A DNA stretch of 64,000 nt from Xanthostigma xanthostigma. Its lineage: Eukaryota > Arthropoda > Insecta > Raphidioptera > Raphidiidae. A model generated the notes under the pieces. The model was not told the DNA's origin, ran no database searches, and saw nothing but the letters and a program-made list of their open reading frames with translations. The translations under genes and the position numbers were made by a program. Below are positions 23,428-32,375 of this stretch, one piece after another. The stretch lies in NCBI GenBank assembly GCA_963575645.1, contig OY754470.1, forward strand, positions 23,728,501 to 23,792,500. Direction: 5' to 3'. The stretch's first letter is position 1, and each line of letters opens with the position of its first letter.

Positions 23428-24592
23428 TAGTGATGTGCCGGATCGTTAAAAATGCATATCCGCGGATACGGATCTGAATACGGATATTTGGTTTCAAGAT
23501 CCGCGGATACGGATATTTGGTTTCAAGATCCGTGGATACGGATACGGATCTTAACTTTCTTAGAGTACGCGGCGGTAAATATTGCACATCGACCTTTGGA
23601 AAGAGACTGTTATGGGAAAAAGTTATTGACTTCTTTAAGAGTTAACTCTCATAACAGATTCCAGAGATCGATGTGCAATATCTCATTATAAAGATAGTTT
23701 TTTATTAGTACCTTTGAGTTATGTACTATTGGTATGGTACTCACTACGATAAATTTTTGCAATATAAAGGTGCCAAATACGATTTTAAGAAAAAAAATTA
23801 GTTGTCTGTAAAGTCGGTTTACGGACGATAGTTTTACGTGATAACGTATTCCGTAATACATAACCTAAACCTCCCAAAATTTGGTTTCAATCCGCTTATC
23901 CTTGGTGTCGGAATGATAAGAAATGTCAAAAGTGACGTTTGCAACTGTCAAAGTATTATGTTCTAATAATAATTAGTTATTCCAATACTTAACTTAGAAG
24001 GCGTTGCATTTCACAAAATACTAATGTCAAAAAATTGAATTAAACATTAGAAATGCAGCCGTTTTCATGTTGCATTTATACAGCTATTTTTCTATATAAA
24101 TTTGTATAAAAAAACTGTTTAGGCAAATTCTGTTATACGAAATCTATGTAAAATGTTCTCCTCTTTCGTTTAAGACTGGTTTCAAACCGATCTGATTTAA
24201 ATTGAGTGAGAAATTAGCAAAAAGCACGCACAGGGTCAGACGGAACGTTACGCGTTACGAACGTTAGGAACGTTGGGATTTAGGAACGTTACACTTTTTC
24301 GTGCATGCAGCCGGTGTTTTATCAATTTATAAGATTGGTGATTCATCAATTTATAAGACGTTATCACGTCAATAAAAAATAATCTGAATGGAATTTAACA
24401 GTTTCTCATTATTACCTAATTATATATACCTATATAAAATTTCATGTATGAATTGAAAATTAATAAGGTAAAAGATTCGTAAAAGATCCGCCATAAAACT
24501 AACGGATACGGATATTTGGTTTCAAGATCCGCGGATCTTTCTTCTCCCTCGGATATCCGCGGATACGGATACGGATATCCGGCGCATCACTA
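23428..24592 (+). mobile_element. Non-autonomous hAT element
   Basis: 1165 bp bounded by TAGTGATGTGCCGGA at the left and TCCGGCGCATCACTA at the right (14 of 15 inverted matches), with a perfect 8-bp target duplication GTTGGTAC at 23420-23427 and 24593-24600. TIRs starting TAGTGATG and 8-bp duplications are typical of hAT elements. The subterminal regions contain repeats of GGATACGGATATTTGG and CCGCGGATACGGAT on both sides. No transposase is encoded. The interior (about 23797-24371) is a separate repeat, also found at 43701-44351. The orthologous empty site with one GTTGGTAC is in copy 1 near 15426. Confidence 0.93.
23797..24371 (+). repeat. 570-bp repeat carried inside the hAT element
   Basis: It starts ATTAGTTGTCTGTAAAGTCG and ends AAGACGTTATCACGTCAA, and matches 43701-44351 almost base for base. 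Both ends include ACGTGATAACGT in inverted orientation (about 23836 at the left, 24358 at the right). An AT-rich middle is followed by short GGAACGTTA repeats at 24240-24292. It is non-coding. The second copy stands alone without hAT ends, so it is either a mobile unit that entered the hAT or sequence captured by it. Confidence 0.75.
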
Positions 24593-24709
24593 GTTGGTAC
24601 ACATATATAAAATATGTTTAAAAAAAATCCTAAAATATGTATTAATTAAAGCGAAAGAAAAATAATTTTTTTCCTACAATTTTTATAGTTTATTTATAAA
24701 ATATCATAC

Positions 24710-24858
24710 CTATAAAACTGTTCGTGCGTCTTCTTCGTATGACCCATAAAAGTAGCCAATTGTTCCATTTCATTATCGTTAAGGTTTAAAATTTGTAAAA
24801 CAGTTGCAATTTGTTTTCTGAGACGGGAAGATGTTAAAGTACCCGGATTTTTTTCGTT
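24710..24858 (-). CDS. Core exon of the recombinase-like gene
   Basis: 149 bp open from the codon after a TAA at 24859-24861 to an AG|GTATGA donor. It encodes NEKNPGTLTSSRLRKQIA, then TVLQILNLNDNEMEQL, then ATFMGHTKKTHEQFYR. The conserved R-K helix, G-H pair and final tyrosine would be the right-hand part of a tyrosine-recombinase catalytic domain, a family of DNA strand-exchange enzymes that cut through a phosphotyrosine. The split arginine codon is completed precisely by the exon at 22742. No clear 3' splice site lies at its upstream end. Confidence 0.65.
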
Positions 24859-25074
24859 TTAACGAAACAAAAGGCAATTTATGTATTACAATTTTAATTT
24901 ATCAATGATGAAATTTAAAAAAAAAAACAATTTTATAGTCTTTCAAATTTTATTACAAAATGCTTTTAATAACAGCAAAATATTTTGCTGTACTATAAAA
25001 TGGTTTTTGCATTCACAAAAAAGAGTTCTGCTTGAATGTAGCTTAATAAAAATTAAAAAGTTAATTTAACTTAC

Positions 25075-25157
25075 CTTCGTCTTGTATACCTACTAGCAGT
25101 TGTCGTGTATTTTTTATTTATAGCCAGATTTACTAACTTTTTCCCACGTGATAACAT
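25075..25157 (-). CDS. Possible first exon of the recombinase-like gene
   Basis: An ATG at 25157 opens MLSRGKKLVNLAINKK, followed by TTTAS, and a consensus GTAAGT donor lies at 25069-25074. The same exon with the same donor occurs in copy 1 (16051-15973). The two copies differ in length by four bases near the donor, so the exact donor or phase in this copy is unclear. A longer open frame with another start (25359) overlaps it in a different frame and looks like chance. A basic start of this kind is plausible for a DNA-binding protein but proves nothing. Confidence 0.4.
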
Positions 25158-25518
25158 TTTGGAGCAAATTATTTTTCGTCACTATCACAATTTGAACACT
25201 TTTAACTACTAAAAGTGCACGCGTACTGCGTAGCAACGTCACAAGAATTTGGCAATGTTGCAGGATCTCATTTTGTGCTACATACATCGTGATATACATT
25301 TCCGGATCTCCACTTGTATACATTTCATAACAGATCTCGTTTTGTTCAAATTTTGTCACGAAAAATTTAAACGCAGAAATTGTTTCCCCTCTGCGGGGTT
25401 ATAGATTAAGGACAATAAAAGGAGCCTTTTTGTGAAAAAGATACTCCAAAAAACCTTTTTTTTGTGGTGGACCTCGGGTTGTCTGTAATTTAGTCGGATC
25501 TCCACTTGATACAAAAAC

Positions 25519-25549
<31 letters not shown>

Positions 25550-25555
25550 TATATA

Positions 25556-26283
25556 AACATTTCCAAAAATGGTGCCAAACTTCTTAGAAACTTATGAAAC
25601 GTCGAGAAATTTTGGTCCGACCCCTAGGTCCCGCCATCCGACCGACGCCAATAGTGTAAGTGCCTTATGGCAAATACACTAATAAAGTTTATTTATTCTG
25701 TTGACCATAAATGTGTGGAACAAACAAACATAGAAATTACAATGAGGTAGAAAAAAATTCCTGAATGGAATAGAAAGTGTGGTTAATTAAGAGACGTTTG
25801 ATGGTCCGTTTGAAACAAGATAGGCTGTTAAATATATAAAATAATTAATATGAAATACAAATAACTGTATCAACCAATTAAGTTTAAAGAGCATCAAGTT
25901 GAAGTCTAATATTATTATGTTCCGTTTATTTTCGAACTTACTGTATAATGTATATATGCATAAATCATTTGCGTTTGTTGTTTACAGAACTGTCTATGTA
26001 TAAGGAAACAAACAGTTCAAAAATGCCTACAAAAATGTAATTAAAACTAGATACACGCTGCAATAAATTAAAAACTTGCTTGTTTGCATTTTTTATTATT
26101 TGCTTTTGAAAATTAAAACGTTCAATTCCCGATAATTGAGAATCAGAATGCCAATTATACCGGCGCAGCAGAGAATATCCTTTGGTTTTTAATCCCCGCA
26201 TAGGTTTGTCATTTTGCAAAAAAATGCTAAAGTCTAAAATAACGTGCTCTTCACGTGACCTGTAAACATCACGATTTAACGAT
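25556..26283. other. No recognisable gene
   Basis: AT-rich sequence. A 114-codon minus-strand open frame (26309-25965, start MILNQNLPSSLNRDV) is the longest non-repeat frame in this part, but its first codons lie in the inverted repeat at 26284-26396 and I see no domain. It may be a piece of a retroelement. Confidence 0.35.
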
Positions 26284-26396
26284 GAAGGAAGGTTTTGGTT
26301 GAGGATCATAAATAAGCTTTACCAATGTTATGCTAGTGGCCAACGTTTCGAACATTGGTAAAGCTTATTTATGATCCTCAACCAAAACCTTCCTTC
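26284..26396. repeat. Perfect 46-bp inverted repeat with 21-bp loop
   Basis: The arms (26284-26329 and 26351-26396) are perfect complements, starting GAAGGAAGGTTTTGGTTGAG and ending AACATT at the loop. The loop is TGGCCAACGTTTCG-containing, the same box as in the repeats at 17.4-18.2 kb, so this may be the terminal fold-back of the same retroelement class. Confidence 0.85.
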
Positions 26397-26649
26397 AACG
26401 TAACATTCTATTGGATCAACACTACTTTATACTGATCACGATTTAAATTTTTATGAGAAATTAAAAAAAAAAGAAAACAATTCTCAAAACTTCCAAAGAA
26501 TTCCCAAGATTTACTAAAAATTACAAGGGCTTTTGAAGAAATAAAATACATCTAGAATTTTTGCAAAATTACCCCCTTCAAATACTTTATTCTAAAAATG
26601 GATTCTTTGTAGAATTTTTCTTATCACGATACCCTGCAAACTGATTCAT

Positions 26650-26900
26650 AATATTACAATATACCTACAGAATGTTTCAAAAGTCCCGGAACGGCTGAAT
26701 ATTAAGTTTTTTTAAAAAATATTACGAATAAAAGTTGCTTAACTTGCTGTAAAGTATTTTTCGGTCACAAAAACTCCTCCCAAGGGGTTTCCCCCATGGG
26801 GGGTAGGGGGTAACTCTGAAATTTTGAATGGCAACCCCAATTTTTTTTTAATGGGTCGAGTTCTTCGGGCAAACATTTTTTGTTCAAGCTACAAATCAAC
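26650..26900. repeat. Fragment with C/G-rich box and GGTAACTCTGAAATTTTGAA
   Basis: It contains TTTCCCCCATGGGGGGTAGG, then GTAACTCTGAAATTTTGAAT and CAACCCCAATTTTT. A similar order (GGTGGTAACTTTGGAATTTT, GTACCCCCAATTTTT) is seen at 37330-37410. The shared layout points to a common interspersed repeat whose ends I cannot place. Confidence 0.45.
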
Positions 26901-26992
26901 GAATACGCGGGATAAAATTTACCGTGTTATCCTTCAAACTCTACATAATACATCTTATTTTATGCTGTTTGAAATCACTGAAGTATGTAAAC

Positions 26993-27529
26993 CAGTGATT
27001 CCCAAACTGGTCTATATCGACCCCCAGGGGTCGACGACAACTTGCAAGAGGTCCATGTCAGCGGGAAAAAAAATAGGGGGTCCATGAAATGAAAATGGGG
27101 GTCCGCGATAGTGAATCTCCTAACAAAAAAAGAAACAAACTGGACATCGTTAACCGAAGAGATTTAAGATTAAATCTAACTAAATTGATGCAAAATGTTG
27201 AAAATTTATTATTAAAGCATCAATTTCATCCCTCACACTAAAAGCATTTATTTTTTGCTTAGTTATTTTATGTAACAGAAAGTAAATTTTAATTTGATTC
27301 GTTTAATTTGAATCTAATTAATAAATGTATAAAACTAAACATTTCACACTACATTTCACTACCGTTATAAATTTAAATCGTCCAAAGTGAGTAGCACTAT
27401 ACCGGTTGTCAAAAATACATTTGAAATTAATGAATTTGCAAAAAATCAATATCAGATAAGCAGGGGGTCTACCCAAAACCGAAAAACATGGCAAGTGGTC
27501 TACGAGGCAAAAAAGTTTGGGGACCTCTG
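26993..27529 (+). mobile_element. hAT MITE, 537 bp
   Basis: The ends are CAGTGATTCCCAAACT and, in the complement of the right end, CAGAGGTCCCCAAACT (13 of 16). A perfect 8-bp target duplication ATGTAAAC flanks it (26985-26992 and 27530-27537). G-rich subterminal stretches (GACCCCCAGGGGTCG, AATGGGGGTCCGCG) are typical of hAT. It encodes no transposase. Confidence 0.92.
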
Positions 27530-27537
27530 ATGTAAAC

Positions 27538-28320
27538 AGTGAAATGAAAATATTAGCGATTTAAAAACATGCTTCTAATACGGCTCTATTGCAAGTGACC
27601 CTATACACCTTCGTAAATGGCTGTCTCAAGGTCAATGAAACTGTGCTATATATTCTTTATTCCATGCATCCAACCATCCATTCTTGGCACATCCAGTATT
27701 CTGTGTGGTAGAACACATGCATACTTCCACGTAGCGGATATATAGATTGCGGAACAAGATTACTCATTCATCCCGGGAATGTCTGCGAGATCAGGTGCTC
27801 TGTTAATTGAATCCATCTCTCAGAGGCACGCGTCTCGTTTTACACCCCACCACTACTTAACCATCGCTGTAACATATACACGTTTCAACCTTAACACCGA
27901 AGTCGAACTTATATAACAAGAACATCGTGTAAGTCTAGAATGTCTAGATAGCTTGTGTGATAATAATGCTCTTCAATCTAACAACTAGCATAAAGAAAAT
28001 TATTTTCTGCATAATATTTTCAAAATATCGCATGTCATGATAAATTAAAGTCCTCGACAAAATGTTAAAAAATGAAGTTTTTTTATTGAATTTAATTTAG
28101 AGACATCACCGCTGATAAACATTGTGTCAGATATGCACTGTTTGTGAAATATCCTAAAAGTTTTTTTTTTTTTTGAGTTGATTCTTTTTTTTAGCAGACG
28201 AACAAATATTTCAAGTAACTTTTTTATCAAAACTCGAAGATGAAAGAGAAACGGGCTTTCAAAATTTTATTAAATTTTATCAAATTTTGAGGTCGGTCCT
28301 GGCGTTATATTATATCACTA
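27538..28320. other. No gene seen
   Basis: Unique-looking AT-rich sequence with no supported gene or bounded repeat. Confidence 0.35.
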
Positions 28321-28328
28321 TGGAAATA

Positions 28329-28500
28329 TTGTTACACGCTCCCCGTTGCGACGACAAAGGAAATCGTGAGACAACAATCGGCTCGTCATTATAACAAAGA
28401 CACACAGATTGTTATGGGGCAACAATCGCCTCGTCATTCTAACAATGACACAGCTTGTTGTGGGATACAACAATCGGCTTGATTGTTGTTCTAGCAATAT
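28329..28500. repeat. Diverged ~60-bp tandem repeat
   Basis: Phrases of the type ACAACAATCGGCTCGTCATT followed by ATAACAAAGACACA and TTGTTATGGG recur about every 60 bp (about 28373, 28427, 28468). Copies are diverged. Open frames on both strands here follow from the repeat. Confidence 0.55.
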
Positions 28501-28711
28501 GCGTAGGTAAAAAAGGCTTTGTTGCCAAATTCCAGACAACAATGAATGCAAGAAGGGAAAGAACGATCCAGCGCATATATAAACCACGCAATAGTTCAGT
28601 GAAGTGCAGTCATACTGAGTCAGCTATACATTATGCTTCATCGACAAATAGTTGTGACAAATAAATTAACAGTCAGTGAGCAGTACTGAGGTAACTGCTG
28701 AGATAAATAAA

Positions 28712-28762
28712 TAGGTACATGAACTGTGTAAATAAGTCTTATTTACACAGTTCATTTACCTA
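28712..28762. repeat. Near-perfect short palindrome
   Basis: GAACTGTGTAAATAAG (28721-28736) and its exact complement (28738-28753) are separated by one base; a further 8 of 9 outer bases match. Such a structure would extrude readily as a hairpin. A TATA-like CATATATAAAC lies about 140 bp upstream (28575). Confidence 0.8.
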
Positions 28763-28769
28763 TAATATA

Positions 28770-30076
28770 TTGGTTGGTGAATTGAAAGTAAATTTTATTC
28801 GAAGGAATAAATTTGTTCCAAGGCTACTAACTTCTATCTGTAATTGTGTTCGGTGAATATGGACATTAATCAAATAATGTAGTTAGTTACAAGTAATTAC
28901 GAATGTACAAAATTTCTAAATATTTTTGAAAAACAGATGTGTTCATTTTAGTACAGCCTGTGCATATAACCTTAAATTGTGATAACAATGTTCTTGTAGA
29001 ACACTAACGAAATCCCGCTATAAGAAAGATCGGCGACTTGAGTTCGACATTTTGATGTGATGACTGAACCGTAACATTCACGCTTTTAAGCCGCGGGCAT
29101 GAATTTTAATGAATGTTGCGACAAAAGCTCGCGTTAGCATCCACTACTAACTCCCCTCATCCCCCACATTTTCAGTCGCCGAACATTCGGTCTGACAAAA
29201 AACTAACTGGAGCTGAAATTGATGTATATTAAAAATTCCTGTTGACAACTACTTAGAAATATGACACTTAGCCGACGTGAATGAATAATTGCTGCATAAA
29301 CTGCCAAATAAATATAATATCTGTTCAAAAAACAAAAATCAAATTATTGTTCGGTTTCTGATAAGACTTTCAATTTTAACTATTTAGGCGTGAAGTCGAA
29401 CAAAAAAATTAGACTTCCTGAATGGTTCGAAATGGGAGATGATAATCACAATAGAGCGTTTTATTTGGGAATGAAAATTCATTCTTTGAATTCGTTCTAG
29501 ACATGTTTTAGTTGTTAACAAAACCAAGCTATCGTTATACTTTTGTTCTTTGCAGTGACGGTTCCTCTATGAACGTTGCAGAGATGCAGAACAACCAAAA
29601 TCTTAGCTACATCATAATTTTAAAATGAATTATATTTTCCATATAGGTATAACCAATATTTAATGCAAGGAAATAATGTAAACTAGGGGTGTCAGACTGA
29701 TTTTTCCGATCAGCCGTTTATAATAAGATTTAGGGTGTGTTAACGGGTCAGAATCTAAATTAAATACTGAAACACAAACGAAATTAAAATCTTTATTTAT
29801 TTAGTTTAAATCGATTTTCATATAAAGGTAATAAAATAATGATATAAATAAAAATAATTTTTAATATACCACGTTTTTAAAAGGAACTAAAAAGTATAAA
29901 ATAATTTTTTCAACTTGTAGGATTTGAAACGAAAAACGTTATAATTTTCTTCTTTTTAGTTAATAAAAACGTGGTAAAAACAAAAATACTTCGTAAAAAT
30001 AATGAAAATACATTGGTCCGTGAGTGGGTCGAACCCGATACTTTCGCGTTGTTAGTGCTACACTATAACAAACTGA
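28770..30076. other. No gene seen
   Basis: AT-rich sequence without a supported gene. The 103-codon minus-strand frame at 29960-30271 lies mostly in the hAT MITE that follows and is discounted. Confidence 0.35.
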
Positions 30077-30359
30077 CAGCCCCGGATATAGGATTTTTTC
30101 GAAACGGGGCAGAAACTTGATAATGGCGCCCCCTCTCTCCAGCGTTTGAGATAAATTACTTAAAAAACCCCACAAATATATAATGGTTGGCATTTTTCGT
30201 GAACGAGAAACCGTCAGAAAACAAGCAGATTGAGTAAATCGGAAAAAGGACAGATTGAGTGTGGTTTTCAACCATATTCTATCATGATTTTGGCGCCCCC
30301 TGAAACTGCCTTCCGGGGCGGGTGCCCCGGTTTGCCTCCCCCCCCTAGATCCCGGGCTG
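30077..30359 (+). mobile_element. hAT-like MITE (CAGCCC ends), copy 1
   Basis: 283 bp starting CAGCCCCGGATATAGGA and ending CTAGATCCCGGGCTG, with subterminal AACGGGGCAG and its counterpart GGTGCCCCGGTT in inverted orientation. Flanks CAAACTGA (30069-30076) and CCAACTGA (30360-30367) are an 8-bp target duplication with one mismatch. A second copy is at 45103-45388. Confidence 0.88.
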
Positions 30360-30367
30360 CCAACTGA

Positions 30368-32373
30368 GCCACGACGGCTGATTGTAATATAACGTATAAC
30401 GGTAATTAAGTAAGAAGGAATAATATGTATTTATTGAAATTTTTTAATTTCTTTTATTTTCATCTTTATTTTAGTATTTTCTCGTATTGTCATCTACTTC
30501 AGAGTTATGTTTCAAGTCTCTATGTCATCAGTAAATTAGTTTAAATTCGATTACAAAGTTCCACCCGACATACACGAAATGCAAGTTGATATAAAAATGT
30601 AGTATCGTGGTAAAAAGAGTAAATTATCTTGAGCTTGAGGATCCATACACTTGACGTCTCTTGTTTTTGATAAACGATCATTGATGTCATGTGTCTAAAA
30701 TCTTCACTGGATAGATTCTGGTCGCTGGCCGTATTGAGATGGCTTGAAGGCCCGTATCTTTGACATTACTGAGTTATACAATCCACAACCACTGGCATGA
30801 CCACAAAATTCGTTCTGTGTGGCAGAGTGCCTAACGTTCAGGCGCTCGAAGCAGTTCAAGAAACTTAATCATCAGACACAATCCCGGTGTACACCGTGCA
30901 ACTCCAGCCCAATCACTGTCATAGAAGTGTTCAGTGAATCTATTTCATTGATTCAACACTTTTAACTACTTTGATTTGGCGGTACGTATCTCGTATGATA
31001 CACGGCTTATGGCAGAAGTGATTAGTGTTACAGTGTATTTTGTAGTTTGTTGTCAACAGTGTTTTAAAAAAGTTAATTAAAACACCATAAACATGGATGT
31101 GTACCTCCCCCCTTCTTTTCCAGCTCGTGTTAGGGGGTACCTCTGGTTGATCGTGTAGAACACTCATTTAAAATTGTCACGCGCCGCCACTGTTTCTCTG
31201 ACTTGCGGCACAGATTTATCTACAATCCATGAACTTGAACCATATTTAATTCTCAGTTTTCATAATTTAAATGGTCTTTATTTTTCTTCTGTTTTATAAA
31301 ATGCTTTCATTTAACAGTATTTTAAATATTTTAACATTTTTCACCCGAGTAAAAAACAAGTTTTTTTCTTTTTATACTATTGATATAAAAGATAAGTAGA
31401 TTATCCTACTATTAAATGATAGTTTAGATAGAGCTATAGATATTAGACGATCTAATAGAGGCGTCATTATAACAAAAGAGGCTTTTACACACTGCAGAAG
31501 TAAAACTAACATATACACGTGTGTAGGCCGGTGTTGTTCCAAATATTCTTGGTTTCCGGGCTTGTACGCCGTGGTCCATTGATATTTCTACCTGATGTTT
31601 CGTCTAAAAGTGCGGTAGACATTATCAAGAGCGATGTGGCAACGGGCGAAGCGTCCACAGAAACGAACCTATTGGATTTAAACTTATATTTGATTGGCTT
31701 TTGATTTTTTTGTGTTACCCTATTTTAACTTACTACACCTTGTCTTGTGCCACCTATCCCTGTTGTTGATTGCAAACTAACAGTGTGATTCCGACGCTTC
31801 CCCTTCGCGTCGGTATCTATTTGAAATGTAAATTTTCCATCTATAGATTCTAGAATTACATGCAATTTACAATGTGTGTCGAACAAACAATCTGTCTGTC
31901 TCACTGAGGTAAAACAGTAAGGCCTCTGGTTGCATCAGCGTCATTTCATGCACTGGGCTAGAGGCCGACTATCATCTTACATGGCACAATTCTGACGCTA
32001 TACGAGTTAATAGAAAACAACGACCGATAGGGCCGGGAAAAATTATATGTTTAAAAAAATCTTGGTATTCGGCAGGGGCGGATTTAGGTTTGGCTAATCT
32101 CTCGTTTTAACATTGTCACAACTCGTACGTAAAATAATGTATTGCAAACTAGAAACACTTATTAGGTTATGTTATATCGTTCAAACCAACTTAAGAAGAG
32201 AGACTTCCATTGAAAATTTCTGAAATAATGTTGTTGATCTAAAATGCCGCGCACACTTATCACCAGCAGAGCACAACCTGCAAACTGCACGATGTCGCAC
32301 ACTAGATCAGCACAGACCAGCGCATACCGGCAACTTTTAGTGCAAGTTCCCGAACAACGCAACACTAGCACAC
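30368..32373. other. No recognisable gene in 2 kb
   Basis: No homologous repeat was found elsewhere in the window and none of the short open frames shows a motif. This is a candidate stretch of unique intergenic or intronic sequence. Confidence 0.35.
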
Positions 32374-32375
32374 TA

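Larger units (their letters stand above)
21411..25157 (-). pseudogene. Tyrosine-recombinase-like gene, spliced, 5' part missing
   Basis: On the minus strand a series of exons joins in frame over canonical introns: a possible start exon (25157-25075, MLSRGKKLVNL...), a core exon (24858-24710), an exon at 22742-22609 and a last exon at 21624-21411. The core shows LTSSRLRK, then EQLATFMGHT, then THEQFYR; the order Arg-rich helix, Gly-His and Tyr is what a tyrosine recombinase active site would give. I recall a large multi-copy family of uncharacterised arthropod and fish proteins with this arrangement and with the following LPxxxYQTAKxAKLLLMMExG segment; this is memory, not a search. The known family is much longer, so most of the N-terminal half is absent. 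A stop lies just upstream of the core exon, and in the last exon similarity continues in another frame, so I call a decayed gene. Introns hold a fold-back MITE, a short MITE and a hAT element. Confidence 0.6.

Noticed and set aside
25114-25359. 81-codon minus-strand frame in the upstream region of the gene-like unit
   Set aside because: It overlaps the candidate first exon in another frame and reads through the GAGATCC motif cluster; copy 1 does not keep it open over the same length.
28329-28770. Solo LTR
   Set aside because: A TATA-like site, an AATAAA and a TGTT start are present, but there is no matching CA end with target duplication, no primer-binding site and no second copy.
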